Below, piece by piece: positions 40,230 through 49,487 of a stretch of 50,218 nt of DNA. The DNA is from Candidatus Eisenbergiella merdipullorum (GTDB taxonomy: Bacteria > Bacillota > Clostridia > Lachnospirales > Lachnospiraceae), in assembly GCA_019118445.1 (NCBI GenBank), contig DWYY01000115.1, positions 1 to 50,218 on the forward strand, in the 5' to 3' direction. Position 1 is the first letter of the stretch, and each line of letters starts with the position of its first letter. A program made the translations under genes and the position numbers. The notes under the pieces were generated by a model that worked only from the letters and a program-made list of their open reading frames with translations, was not told the DNA's origin and did not search any database.

Positions 40230-40946
40230 ATGAAAGGAATCGGAACCATCATCAATGTTGCTGCCGTTCTGCTTGGCGGCGGGGCAGGCATGCTGTTAAA
40301 GGGCGGCCTGAAGGAACGCTATCAGCAGATCCTGATGCAGGCGCTCGGCGTATGCACTCTCTTCATCGGCCTTGCGGGCACCCTGCAGGCCATGCTTCAG
40401 ATCCATGGCAATTCCCTAGAATCCGCCGGGAGCATGCTGCTGATCGCTTCTCTTGTAATCGGCAGTCTTTTGGGCGAATGGATCGATATTGAAAAATGGA
40501 TGGAACACTTTGGCGTATGGCTGCGGAAGATCTTCGGCGGCAAAAACGACAATCAGTTTGTGGAAGGCTTCGTTTCCGCTTCGCTGGTCATCTGTATCGG
40601 CGCGATGGCCATTGTCGGCGCACTGGAGGACGGCCTGCGGGGCGATCCGTCCATGCTGACCGCAAAGGCGGTCCTGGATGGGGTGATCGTTCTGGTCTTC
40701 GCCTCCGCTTACGGCAAAGGCGCACTTTTTTCCGCCATCCCCGTCGGGCTCTGGCAGGGAAGCATCACGTTGTTTGCCGGATTCCTGGAGCCGTTCCTGA
40801 CGGACGGGGCCATTTCCGACATTTCCTTCGTGGGAAATGTGCTGATCTTCTGCGTAGGCGTCAACCTGGCCTTCGGAAAGAAATTCCGCGTGGGAAACAT
40901 GCTCCCCGCCCTGCTTATCGCACCCATCCTGGGAACCTTTTTATGA
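40230..40946 (+). CDS. DUF554 membrane protein
   Basis: A 238-aa integral membrane protein of the DUF554 (YdfK-like) family with about seven helices; glycine-rich segments such as VLLGGGAGMLLKGGLKERY and the conserved FVEGFVSASLVICIGAMAIVG are typical. Function unknown. AAAGGAAT lies upstream of the ATG, 18 bases after the acetyltransferase stop. Its stop lies 10 bases from that of the convergent NimA-like gene. Confidence 0.92.
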   Translation: MKGIGTIINVAAVLLGGGAGMLLKGGLKERYQQILMQALGVCTLFIGLAGTLQAMLQIHGNSLESAGSMLLIASLVIGSLLGEWIDIEKWMEHFGVWLRKIFGGKNDNQFVEGFVSASLVICIGAMAIVGALEDGLRGDPSMLTAKAVLDGVIVLVFASAYGKGALFSAIPVGLWQGSITLFAGFLEPFLTDGAISDISFVGNVLIFCVGVNLAFGKKFRVGNMLPALLIAPILGTFL

Positions 40947-40955
40947 AACGGGATC

Positions 40956-41483
40956 CTACGAAACGGAACGCTCTTTTTCCTTCACCAGCTCAATACACTC
41001 CTTCCCAGTCATATGCTCCACGGTAAGCTCCAGCATGCACAGAGAGGCGCGGAACCGGTCAATTTCCGCTTCCCTGGACTCCCTGCTCTCTTCCGGGGCG
41101 TATCTGACGGCCAGCTTTTCGATAGCATCATGAATCTCGCCTTCCTCCTCCAGGATCCTCACCCTTCCGAACACGATCACACTGCGAAAAAAGGTGGTAT
41201 ACTTCTCCGGCACGACCCTGTCCTGATCGATCACGCAGAAGGACGCCTTTTCCTGGTTCCGGATAGCATCGATCTTATGGCCCGCCTTCGCGCAGTGAAA
41301 AAAGATCCTGCCCGCATCATACACATAACTCAGCGGAACCGCATAAGGGTAACCCCCGTCTCCCAGGAGTGCGAGCACGCCGGAAGTCCCTCTTTTTAAA
41401 ACCGCCTCACACTCCTTGGCAGAAAGCGCCTGTTTTCCCCTGCGCATCGGTCTAAAATTTTCTCCTGTAAAATCCTTCTCCAT
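40956..41483 (-). CDS. NimA-like pyridoxamine-phosphate-oxidase family protein
   Basis: A 175-aa FMN-binding split-barrel protein. PMRRGKQALSAKECEAVLKRG at the N-terminus, PYAVPLSYVY, HCAKAGHKIDAIRNQEKASF and RVRILEEEGE follow the NimA pattern: such proteins reduce nitroimidazoles or small flavin-accepted oxidants. ATG 41483 has GGAGG upstream, preferred over ATG 41513. No tie to the DUF3795 pseudogene beyond adjacency. Family membership is good, activity not proven. Confidence 0.9.
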   Translation of the reverse strand: MEKDFTGENFRPMRRGKQALSAKECEAVLKRGTSGVLALLGDGGYPYAVPLSYVYDAGRIFFHCAKAGHKIDAIRNQEKASFCVIDQDRVVPEKYTTFFRSVIVFGRVRILEEEGEIHDAIEKLAVRYAPEESRESREAEIDRFRASLCMLELTVEHMTGKECIELVKEKERSVS

Positions 41484-41522
41484 TTTCTTTTCCTCCATCT
41501 GAAGTTTCCTCATTTTCAGTCA

Positions 41523-41775
41523 TTATATCAAATACTTTATTTGATAGTCTGAAATCTCTTTGCATGGGTATTCCGGACATTCGCCGCAGGAAAAAACATG
41601 ATGCTCCTTACAGCACTTTACAAAAGGGCAATCCCCACAGAGTTCAAATCTGCTATCTGATCTGCCGCCCTCACAGTGAAATTTTTCAAGCGGGATATCC
41701 AATCCAAATATTTCCTTATAGAATTTTGGGGGTTGCTTTCTGACCGGCCCATTTAACGTCCCCTTCGTTCTGCAT
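41523..41775 (-). pseudogene. DUF3795-like cysteine-rich protein, broken
   Basis: From ATG 41775 (AGGAGGGCTTC upstream) the frame begins MQNEGDVKWAGQ and hits a stop after 19 codons. The next frame continues GLDIPLEKFHCEG, LCGDCPFVKCCKEHHVFSCG and ECPEYPCKEISDYQ, the cysteine-rich DUF3795 pattern. The change is in a run of five C near 41729. The usual first CGxxC segment is missing, so a deletion has also occurred. Confidence 0.7.
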
Positions 41776-42010
41776 GAAGCCCTCCTAATCCATTTTACTT
41801 TTGGCTGTATACCTATATACAATGATATCAAAAGAACCTGATCATATAAAACTATAACATGTAAATACTGACTTTTCTATTGTTTTCTTCTACATCCAAA
41901 AATTTTAAACGATTCCAAAACAGCCTTTTATCCGCTTCATTTTCATGCTATACTGATCCATAATAAAAAATCAATACCGCCCCGGCGGCGGCCGAAGAAG
42001 GAGGAAGCGA

Positions 42011-42526
42011 ATGGACGGACAGATGCGCAGAGAACAGATATTGAAAATGCTTGAAGAAAGTGAACAGCCCTTATCCGGTTCCGCGCTGGCGCATCAACTG
42101 GGCGTCAGCCGGCAGATCATCGTTTCAGATATCGCCCTGCTGCGTGCCGCAAACCGGGACATCATGTCCACCGCCAGGGGATATCTGCTTTACTCTCCGC
42201 CAGTTCCCCGCCACAGCCGCTGTTTCATGGTCTCTCATACGGATGAACAGATCGAGGATGAGCTGAATACCATTGTGGATCTGGGCGGAAGGGTACTGGA
42301 TGTCCTGATCCCGCATCCCATATACGGAACCATCCGGGCGGATCTGGTGCTCTCCTGCCGTCAGGATGTTGCCGCATTCATGCAGCGGCTTCAGACCTGT
42401 CATACGAAGCCGCTCTGCACGCTGACAGACGGCGTTCATTATCATACCGTGGAAGCGGCGGATGAAAAGACACTGGACTCCATCGAAAAGGCGCTTTTTT
42501 CCAAAAAATACTTGCTTACGCCCTGA
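42011..42526 (+). CDS. niaR: NiaR, niacin-responsive repressor
   Basis: A 171-aa protein: N-terminal HTH_11 (REQILKMLEESEQPLSGSAL, QLGVSRQIIVSDIALLR), C-terminal 3H domain with the ligand histidines (VSHTDEQIEDEL, LIPHPIYGTIR, DGVHYHTVEAAD). NiaR (YrxA) represses NAD synthesis and niacin transport genes when nicotinic acid is bound. GAAGGAGGAAGCGA precedes the ATG. A candidate NiaR operator lies just 3', before the EIIC gene, which suggests that gene is a target. No site was found before niaR itself. Confidence 0.93.
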   Translation: MDGQMRREQILKMLEESEQPLSGSALAHQLGVSRQIIVSDIALLRAANRDIMSTARGYLLYSPPVPRHSRCFMVSHTDEQIEDELNTIVDLGGRVLDVLIPHPIYGTIRADLVLSCRQDVAAFMQRLQTCHTKPLCTLTDGVHYHTVEAADEKTLDSIEKALFSKKYLLTP

Positions 42527-42557
42527 TGATATGATATGTTTTGCTGTAAGGTGACAA

Positions 42558-42567
42558 GACACCTGTC
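42558..42567. promoter_or_regulatory. Candidate NiaR operator and promoter for the EIIC gene
   Basis: GACACCTGTC, framed as A-GACA-CC-TGTC-A, fits the GACA-N2-TGTC core recalled for NiaR sites. A plus-strand TTGCTT-N17-TATGTT about 10-15 bases upstream would place the start point right before it. The longer inverted repeat TGACA/TGTCA spans 42552-42568. Confidence 0.6.
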
Positions 42568-42599
42568 ATGTCATATCAGATTACAGAATGGGGATTATC

Positions 42600-43667
42600 A
42601 TGGAAAAAGTGAAAAAACTGTGCAACCGGATTTTTATCGAAGGGCTTTCCGGAATGGCCCAGGGACTCTTTGCCACGCTTCTGGTGGGAACCATACTGGA
42701 GCAGATCGGCGGTCTCATCGGAGGAACCGCAGGAGGGTATCTCATCGTCATTGCCACGGTGGCCAAGAAGCTGACCGGTGCGGGGATTGGCATGGGCGTT
42801 GCGGCTCGTTTCAGGCAGGGAGCTCTCGTGTCCGTTTCTGCTGCTGCAGCAGGCATGATCGGAGCTTACGCAAAAGAAATCACCGCCGGAGAACTGCTTG
42901 CGGACGGAGTGTTTACACTGGCCGGCGTAGGGGAACCTCTCGGAGCCTTCGTGGCGGCTTATCTGGCGGTGGAGCTGGGAGGGCTGGTTGCCGGAAAAAC
43001 CAGGGTGGATATTCTGGTGACACCGATTACCACCCTCTGTGTGGGCGCGGCAGCCGGACTTTCCGTCGGCGTTCCGATTTCCGCCTTTATGACCCGGATC
43101 GGGGAGCTGATCAACTGGGGAGCCGTCCAGCAGCCTTTCTGGGCCGGAATCATTGTATCCGTTCTCATGGGAATCGCTCTGACGCTGCCCATCAGCTCGG
43201 CGGCCATCGGGATTTCCCTGAACCTGAGCGGTATCGCCGCCGGAGCCGCAGCGGTGGGCTGCGCTTCCAATATGATCGGCTTTGCCGTCGCTTCCTTCCG
43301 TGAGAACGGCATCGGCGGCCTTGCTGCTCAGGGACTTGGTACCTCTATGCTGCAGATGCCAAATATTATCCGCAGGCCGGTCATCTGGCTTCCCGCCATT
43401 ATAACAAGCGCCATACTGGGCCCGATTTCCACCTGTCTTCTTGCCATGCCGAACAACGCTACAGGCTCCGGCATGGGAACCTGCGGTCTGGTGGGGCAGA
43501 TCATGGCGTTTCAGACCATGACTCAGGACGGATATTCTGTCCCTTACGCCCTGATTCTGATCCTTTTCATGCATATCCTGCTGCCCGGACTGCTTTCATT
43601 CGTGATTTCTGAGTTTATGCGTAAGCGCGGATGGATCAGACAGGGGGACATGAAGCTGGACATCTGA
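42600..43667 (+). CDS. PfoR-like PTS_EIIC_2 membrane protein
   Basis: A 355-aa protein with about ten membrane helices of the PTS_EIIC_2/PfoR family (COG3641): FIEGLSGMAQGLFATLLVGTI, the Gly/Ala-rich middle and PISSAAIGISLNLSG. These proteins look like sugar-PTS IIC domains but usually lack A and B domains, and none is encoded nearby. The gene follows niaR and has a candidate NiaR site in its leader, so it may carry nicotinate or a precursor; that is an inference. ATG 42600 chosen; ATG 42588 is possible. Confidence 0.85.
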   Translation: MEKVKKLCNRIFIEGLSGMAQGLFATLLVGTILEQIGGLIGGTAGGYLIVIATVAKKLTGAGIGMGVAARFRQGALVSVSAAAAGMIGAYAKEITAGELLADGVFTLAGVGEPLGAFVAAYLAVELGGLVAGKTRVDILVTPITTLCVGAAAGLSVGVPISAFMTRIGELINWGAVQQPFWAGIIVSVLMGIALTLPISSAAIGISLNLSGIAAGAAAVGCASNMIGFAVASFRENGIGGLAAQGLGTSMLQMPNIIRRPVIWLPAIITSAILGPISTCLLAMPNNATGSGMGTCGLVGQIMAFQTMTQDGYSVPYALILILFMHILLPGLLSFVISEFMRKRGWIRQGDMKLDI

Positions 43668-43759
43668 GCAGGCACAGGCGCAGATGGATCAGACCTGAAG
43701 ATATAAAGCCCGATATCTGAGCGCACCCAAACATCCATACGGACTGCAAAAAAGCAGCC

Positions 43760-45532
43760 TCATCCCGCAATCCCCATCTGCGTCCTGTACATTTTCGCAT
43801 AGCTTCCGTTCAGCCGCATCAGCTCTTCATGGCTTCCCTTTTCCACGATTTTCCCGCCTTCAATCAGCAGAATCAGATCACAGTCCCGGATGGTGGACAG
43901 CCGGTGGGCGATGAGGAAGGAGGTTCGCCCGCTGGCTGCCGTATCCATTGCCCGGCGGATGTGCTGTTCCGTCACCGTGTCCACGGAGCTGGTGGCCTCG
44001 TCCAGAATCAGAATGGGCGCGTCGGAAAGAAGGGCCCTTGCGATGGTGAGAAGCTGCCGCTCTCCCTGGCTCAGCTCCGCACCTCCCTGTGTCAGCACGG
44101 TATCATAGCCCTGCGGCAGCCTGCGGATGAAGGCGTCAGCCCCGGCCTGCACGGCGGCCTCCCGGATCTTTTCAAAGGGCACGTTTTCCTTTCCGTAGCT
44201 GATGTTATCCCGGATGCTCTCTCCGAACAGAGCGGTATCCTGAAGCACCACACCGAAGGCTGACCGGAGATCAGCCATCCGGTAATCCCGCAGGTCATGG
44301 CCGTCCAGCAGAATAGCGCCCTCCTGTACGTCGTAAAAGCGGGTCAGCAGATTGATGAGAGTGGTCTTGCCAGCTCCGGTTGGCCCCGCCACCGCCACCC
44401 TGGTGCCGGCCGGAATATACAGGCTCACATCCTTCAGCACGGGCTCCTCCGGACGGTAGCCGAAGGTGACGTGCTCCAGCCGGATCTCACCTTTTGGACG
44501 GCTGAGAGGCAGCGCATCCGGACGGTCCGCAGGCTCCGGCTCTTCATCAAAGATCTCAAAAATCCGTTCTGCGCCTGCCACTGCGGTCTGAAAGTTATTG
44601 TAGATATTGGCGATGTCCACGAAGGGCCTGGTGAACTGTTTGGAATACAGAAGGAAGCTGGAAATGGTTCCCACGGAAAGCTGTCCTGCCGCCGCCATCA
44701 GACCGCTCACGATGGCGATGAGCACATAGTTTAAATTGTTGATCACGTTGGTGATCGGCATCAGGTAGCCTGACCAGATCTGCGCTCTGGTTGCCACGCG
44801 GCAGAACGCCTCGTTTTTTTCCGCAAAGTCCTCCACCATGTTGCTTTCCTGGCAGAACGCCTTGACGATCCGCAGTCCGGAAATGCTCTCCTCCACCTGG
44901 CCGTTCAGACTGCCGAGAAGGGCTTGCTGCTGCCGGAACAGTTTTCTCGTGTGCTTTGTCACCGTCCGGGTCAGAATGAAAATCAGAATCACGGCGATGA
45001 GGGCCACACCGGTGAGCAGCACGTTGGAAAACAGCATGGCAAAGAAAATCCCGATGATGGTAAAGCCGTACATCATCAGCTGGGTGAGGGAATCGGAAAT
45101 GGTGGTGCTGATGTTGTCCACGTCGTTGGTCAGGCGGCTCATCAGCTCCCCATGCTGTCTTGCGTCAAAAAAGGAAAGAGGCAGCTCCTTCATTTTTCCG
45201 AACAGGCTGGTTCGGATATGGTAAATCATCCGCTGTCCCGCTGCCGCCATCAGAAACTGCTGAAGAAAACGGACCAGCCAGTCGCCCAGATACAGGCCCG
45301 CAAGCAGCGCGATCAGCGCAGCACAGGGGCTCCCCTCATTGATGCGGTTCACCGCCTGCCCGATCAGAAGCGGAGAAAGGATGGCGGAACCGGACGCCAG
45401 CGCAGAGCACACAAATACCGGCCCCAGCCCCTGTCTATGCCCTTTGGTCAGTTTCCAGAGACGCAGAAGGGTCCCCTTCATGTTTTTCGGCTTCACGCCC
45501 GGCATTCCCCGCTTCAGTTTGTATCCGCTCAT
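43760..45532 (-). CDS. ABC exporter half-transporter, catalytically canonical subunit
   Basis: A 590-aa half transporter: six membrane helices in the first 330 residues, then an ATPase with Walker A GPTGAGKTT, a signature ELSQGERQL (Q in place of G at position 3), Walker B ILILDEATSSVD with catalytic Glu, and switch IAHRLSTIRDCD. It pairs with the protein at 45535, whose catalytic Glu is replaced. The pair thus resembles heterodimeric exporters such as TM287/288. Its start lies 2 bases after the partner stop. Probably exports drugs, lipids or peptides under MarR control. Confidence 0.95.
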   Translation of the reverse strand: MSGYKLKRGMPGVKPKNMKGTLLRLWKLTKGHRQGLGPVFVCSALASGSAILSPLLIGQAVNRINEGSPCAALIALLAGLYLGDWLVRFLQQFLMAAAGQRMIYHIRTSLFGKMKELPLSFFDARQHGELMSRLTNDVDNISTTISDSLTQLMMYGFTIIGIFFAMLFSNVLLTGVALIAVILIFILTRTVTKHTRKLFRQQQALLGSLNGQVEESISGLRIVKAFCQESNMVEDFAEKNEAFCRVATRAQIWSGYLMPITNVINNLNYVLIAIVSGLMAAAGQLSVGTISSFLLYSKQFTRPFVDIANIYNNFQTAVAGAERIFEIFDEEPEPADRPDALPLSRPKGEIRLEHVTFGYRPEEPVLKDVSLYIPAGTRVAVAGPTGAGKTTLINLLTRFYDVQEGAILLDGHDLRDYRMADLRSAFGVVLQDTALFGESIRDNISYGKENVPFEKIREAAVQAGADAFIRRLPQGYDTVLTQGGAELSQGERQLLTIARALLSDAPILILDEATSSVDTVTEQHIRRAMDTAASGRTSFLIAHRLSTIRDCDLILLIEGGKIVEKGSHEELMRLNGSYAKMYRTQMGIAG

Positions 45533-45534
45533 GC

Positions 45535-47262
45535 TTACCTCCCCGTCGGAGCGCCTGCCGCTCCGATCTGCGATTCATAAATGGCCCGGTATACCGCGCA
45601 CTGCTCCAGCAGCTCCTGATGGCTTCCAAAGCCCTTCACCCTGCCGTCCTCCAGACACAGGATCCGGTCGGCGCGCATCACGGTGGAAATCCGCTGGCTG
45701 ATCAAAAGCACGGTCATGCCCGCCGTTTCCTGCCGGATTCCCCGCAGAACCCGCGCTTCCGTGTTTGCGTCCAGCGCGCTGGTGCAGTCGTCCAGAATCA
45801 GAATCCGGGGCTTTCTCACCAGCGCCCTTGCAATGGAAAGCCGCTGCTTCTGACCACCGGACAGGTTCACGCCGCCCTGGTTCAAATCCGTCTCATAACC
45901 GTCCGGAAAGGCGGAGACAAAATCATCGGCACAGGCGATGCGCGCCGCTTTCCGGATCTCCTCCTCCGGGGCGGCTTCGTCTCCCCATCGGAGATTTTCC
46001 CGGATCGTTCCGGAAAACAGAAGGGCCTTCTGCGGCACCACGGCGATGGCCCGGCGCAGCCGGTCCGGATCGATTTTTCTCACGTCACATCCGTCGATTT
46101 TCACTTGACCGGAGGTGGCGTCATAAAACCGGGGCACCAGGTCCATCAGCGTGGATTTTCCTGACCCGGTAGGGCCGATGATACCGATGGTCTCTCCCGC
46201 TTCCGCCTGAAAGCTCACGTCCTCCACTGCGGGCCGGGACGCGGAGGCATAGGTGAAGGAAACCCGGTCAAAGGTCACCTGTCCCCGGATATCGTCCGGG
46301 CCGGCGCCGCATTCCGGCAGCTCCTGAACGGGCTTCTCCTTCAGGACTTCCTCCACACGGGCGGAGGAAGCCAGCGCCCGCACCGCCATGTTCAGAATGT
46401 TGGATACCATGCCCAGAGAAAAAAGCACCTGGGTCATATAATTGACGGAGGCCATCAGCCTGCCGATCTCCCCGCTGCTTCCCGCCTGTGAAATCCACAG
46501 AAGAACCACGATCCCCATATTCACCGTCAGGTTGATGAGCGGGCCGAACACCGCCATGATGCGCATGGCGGATACACCTGCCTGAGCGAAATTTCCCGCC
46601 GCGGATGCAAATTTCTCCTCCTCCCGTTCTTCGGCCCGGAAGGCCTTTACCACACGGATGGAGGACAGAAACTCCCGGCTCACCGCATTGAGGCGGTCCA
46701 GCTTCTGCTGCAGGATTCCGAACCTGGGATAGCCCAGCTTCATGTTCCCCGCGATCAAGCAGGCGGAAATCAGCAGGATCACCGCGATCATGGGAAGCTG
46801 CCGCGGGGTCTGCACGATGATCAGGACGATGGCTCCCACACAGGTGATGGGCGCTTTCATCATGATCCGCATGCAGCCGTTCAGAAAATTCTGGATCTGC
46901 GTCACGTCGTTGGTGATTCTCGTGATGATGGAGGAGGGCTGCAGGCGGTCGATATTTTCAAAAGAAAGCGTCTGCACCTTCTCATAAACCTCCATGCGCA
47001 TTTCCTTTCCGATCAGCTGCGAGGTCTTACTGGCATAAATATTGCGCATGACTGCCCCCACCGCTCCCAGCGCGGCGATCCCAAGCATGCTTCCGCCGTA
47101 AAAAAGGATCTGCCTCACATCCCGCTTCGCCACTCCCTCGTCCACGATAAAGGACATAAAGGTGGGCTGCAGCAGATCCGCAAGGGTTTCAATGGTGAGA
47201 AAAAAGATCGCCGTCAGGAACATCCCCAGGTGCCTGCGGACATATCTCAGCATCAGCTTCAT
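45535..47262 (-). CDS. ABC exporter half-transporter, degenerate-site subunit
   Basis: A 575-aa half transporter with six helices and an ATPase. Walker A is GPTGSGKST, the signature NLSGGQKQR is canonical, but Walker B ends ILILDDCTSALD: Asp replaces the catalytic Glu, and the switch is SQRISTVM with Gln in place of His. This is exactly the asymmetric plan of TM287-type subunits. It is the first ABC gene of the operon, 45 bases downstream of marR. Confidence 0.95.
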   Translation of the reverse strand: MKLMLRYVRRHLGMFLTAIFFLTIETLADLLQPTFMSFIVDEGVAKRDVRQILFYGGSMLGIAALGAVGAVMRNIYASKTSQLIGKEMRMEVYEKVQTLSFENIDRLQPSSIITRITNDVTQIQNFLNGCMRIMMKAPITCVGAIVLIIVQTPRQLPMIAVILLISACLIAGNMKLGYPRFGILQQKLDRLNAVSREFLSSIRVVKAFRAEEREEEKFASAAGNFAQAGVSAMRIMAVFGPLINLTVNMGIVVLLWISQAGSSGEIGRLMASVNYMTQVLFSLGMVSNILNMAVRALASSARVEEVLKEKPVQELPECGAGPDDIRGQVTFDRVSFTYASASRPAVEDVSFQAEAGETIGIIGPTGSGKSTLMDLVPRFYDATSGQVKIDGCDVRKIDPDRLRRAIAVVPQKALLFSGTIRENLRWGDEAAPEEEIRKAARIACADDFVSAFPDGYETDLNQGGVNLSGGQKQRLSIARALVRKPRILILDDCTSALDANTEARVLRGIRQETAGMTVLLISQRISTVMRADRILCLEDGRVKGFGSHQELLEQCAVYRAIYESQIGAAGAPTGR

Positions 47263-47307
47263 ACGTCTCCTCCATTCCTAAGCGTTTTCCACGCCATACG
47301 CTTCCCT

Positions 47308-47724
47308 CTATTCTGCGTCATCAGCGGCCCAGGCCTCAGCCAGCTTCTCAAGGAGCGGATAAAGCCCCTCCTTTTCCTCCCCGGTCAGGATTCCGAACAG
47401 CTCATCCGCCATCCTCTCCCTTTCCTGCCTGGCTTCCACCGCCGCCCGCTCCCCCTCCGGCGTCAGCAGGATGTCCAGGTTCCTCCGGTCCGAGGCGCTG
47501 ACCTCACGGCGGATCAGGCCGCTTTTTTCCATGTTTTCCAGCTGCTCGCTTAAAGTGGCCGCCCGACGCTCCAGAATCCCGGTCAGCTCCTTCTGGCTCA
47601 TGCGCCCTTTTTCCTGCAGCAGGATCAGAATCCTCCCCTGCCCGCGGAACCTCCTTTTTCTGTGGTATTGGATATGCGCGCATTTTCGGAATTGATTCAA
47701 AAGCATCAGATTTGTGATTTCCAT
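47308..47724 (-). CDS. MarR-family regulator of the ABC exporter
   Basis: A 138-aa winged helix protein (RGQGRILILLQEKGRMSQKE, RAATLSEQLENMEKSGLIRR, SASDRRNLDILLTPEGERAA). Start ATG 47724 has GGAGG just upstream. MarR proteins repress efflux operons and release on binding a drug or phenolic ligand. Its promoter has an inverted pair of ATCAGG-CCCTT motifs, the probable operator, and it is co-transcribed with the two ABC genes. Confidence 0.92.
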   Translation of the reverse strand: MEITNLMLLNQFRKCAHIQYHRKRRFRGQGRILILLQEKGRMSQKELTGILERRAATLSEQLENMEKSGLIRREVSASDRRNLDILLTPEGERAAVEARQERERMADELFGILTGEEKEGLYPLLEKLAEAWAADDAE

Positions 47725-47773
47725 CGTTACCTCCATGTCAGAACGCCTTTCGGCTGACAGATCCGATCAAATA

Positions 47774-47840
47774 ATCAGGCCCCTTAATATTTCTGTTTCC
47801 AGTCTACGCCGCTGTATAAAAAATGTCAAGGGACCTGATC
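47774..47840 (-). promoter_or_regulatory. marR promoter with flanking inverted operator motifs
   Basis: Minus-strand TTGACA (47824-47829), 17 bases, TAGACT (47801-47806). The motif ATCAGGYCCCTT occurs in opposite orientation on each side (47774-47786 and 47826-47840), one touching the -35 box and one about 15 bases after the start point. Two bound dimers could block the promoter. Confidence 0.65.
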
Positions 47841-47933
47841 ATTCGGTGGAAGTGCAGATCGATCTGTAATAAAATCAGCTATTGTTCCGGAGCAGGAATC
47901 TGCATGGAAAACCCAAGGGAAAGGACAACCGTC

Positions 47934-48034
47934 ATGGATTTTAAGATACAAAAATGCGGCAGAGACATCGATACCATCGTCGGGCTGATTCAGGCCGTCT
48001 ATGAACAGATGGAGCAGAATGGTAATTTACAATA
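47934..48034 (+). pseudogene. GNAT acetyltransferase, 5' fragment
   Basis: The frame reads MDFKIQKCGRDIDTIVGLIQ, then AVYEQMEQNGNLQ and a stop. It is the N-terminus of the acetyltransferase at 39645 (same CG-DIDT, VYEQMEQ), and even the leader bases GGAAAGGAC are shared. Similarity stops abruptly at 48019, where the mobile element begins. The rest of the gene is not in the window. The 47725-47933 spacer contains the marR promoter. Confidence 0.85.
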
Positions 48035-48078
48035 AGGATAAAGGGAGCGCGCACCCTCAAGAAAGGAGGTTACACCCC

Positions 48079-49306
48079 ATGAAGAAACAGCCCAAGGGAA
48101 AAAATCACAGCCCTGTATGAGCGTCTTTCCCAAGACAATGAGCGAGCCGGGAAAAGCGTGTCAATCGAAAATCAAAAGTGCATTTTGGAGGACTATGCCC
48201 GCAAGAATGGCTTTACCAACATCCGGCACTTTACCGACGATGGAGTGCGGGGAACGACTTTCAAGCGTCCGGGGCTGGGCGCTATGCTGGAAGAAATCCG
48301 GGCGGGAAATGTGGCTACGGTCATTATCAAAGACCAGAGCAGGATTGGCCGTGATGTTGTCGAAGTGGGGCTTTTGAAGCGCACCTTTGACGAGTACCAT
48401 GTACGCTTTATTGCGGCGAATGACAATCTTGATACCGACAACGGCTTTGATATAATGTCAATTTTCCGAGATGTGATAAACGAGTGGTATGTTGCCGACA
48501 CCAGCCGGAAAATCAAGACCGTTTTCAAGTCGAGAATGGAAAAGGGCTTGCGATGCTCCGGCAGCGTCAGCTATGGCTACCTTGCGTCCAAGGAGAACAA
48601 GGACGAATGGGTAATCGGCGAGGAAACCGCCGCCGTTGTGCGCCGTATCTTCCACAGTGTTGTTGCCGGGGAGAGTATCGCCAGCATAGCAAGGGCACTC
48701 CGCGCCGAGAAAATCCCTATCCCGCCCGAGCATTGGAAGCGGATAGACGCACCCGTCCGGACGGCGAAGTACACAGACTCCTGCGCATGGTCAACGACAA
48801 CTATCAACTATATCCTCAAACGCCCGGAGTACACAGGACGCAAGGTTTTAGGAAAGACCGTCTGCGAGAACTACAAGACCAAAATCACCCGCAAGACTGC
48901 GCCGGAAGAACAGTATATTTTTGACAGGAAGATACCCGTTATTGTGGACGGGGAAACATGGAACACCGTCCAGCGGCTTATGGGAACAAAACGCCGCGCC
49001 CCCAAGCGGCAGAACACCCCAAACCGCTTGACCGGGCTTCTCTACTGTGTCGACTGCGGCGCGAAGCTGACCCACCACAGCAGCTTTGTGCAAGGCAAGT
49101 ATCTGGACGACGCTTTTGTGTGTTCCAGCTACCGCCAGCTTACCCGCGATTGCACCATGCACTATATCCCCACCGCAAAAATGGAAGCCGAGGAGCACCG
49201 CCGCCAACAGGAGGAACAGGCGGCAGACGAAGCGCGGTTAGCCCATAACCGGGCATGGCAGGAATGGCGTGAGAAGCGGAAAGTCGCAGAGCCGCCCAAG
49301 CCCTAG
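48079..49306 (+). pseudogene. Large serine recombinase, frameshifted near its start
   Basis: ATG 48079 follows GAAAGGAGG, but the frame stops after MKKQPKGKNHSPV. The next frame continues with KITALYERLSQDNERAGKSV, i.e. the N-terminal resolvase domain with the catalytic Ser (RLS). A single extra A in the run of six A near 48101 explains it. The remainder is intact in one frame: KDQSRIGRDVVEVG, a recombinase domain (DGETWNTVQRLM) and the zinc ribbon (CVDCGAKL...FVCSSY...DCTMHYI). After about 49180 a charged tail from another gene type replaces the usual DUF4368-like end. Confidence 0.85.
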
Positions 49307-49487
49307 ACGCTGAAAGAGCTTGCCGCCGCGCAGGACGCAGGCCAGCCACTCACGCCAGAGGAAGCGGAACGCCTTGAAGTCAGCCGGAAATCCCGAAGTC
49401 CAAGCCCGGTATGAAAACTTCCTTGCTGCAAGGCGGGAGAACTATCACAAAAAGAAGCAGGACGAGAAAGAAGAACAAATCGCATGA
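49307..49487 (+). pseudogene. Charged C-terminal tail of an ICE gene, broken
   Basis: In frame with the recombinase, after its stop TAG, the translation continues TLKELAAAQDAGQPLTPEEA. A second shift near 49398 gives VQARYENFLAARRENYHKKK and a stop at 49487. The preceding recombinase frame ends in AEEHRRQQEEQAADEARLAH, so the two together look like the tail of a different ICE-type protein fused to the recombinase. Unrecognised function. Confidence 0.5.

Noticed and set aside
42558..42567. A riboswitch in the EIIC leader
   Set aside because: The leader is short, and the only structure is the small NiaR-like dyad.
42576..43574. A 332-codon minus-strand frame opposite the EIIC gene
   Set aside because: It is rich in His/Ser/Gly without motifs, and the plus-strand EIIC has helices and a ribosome site.
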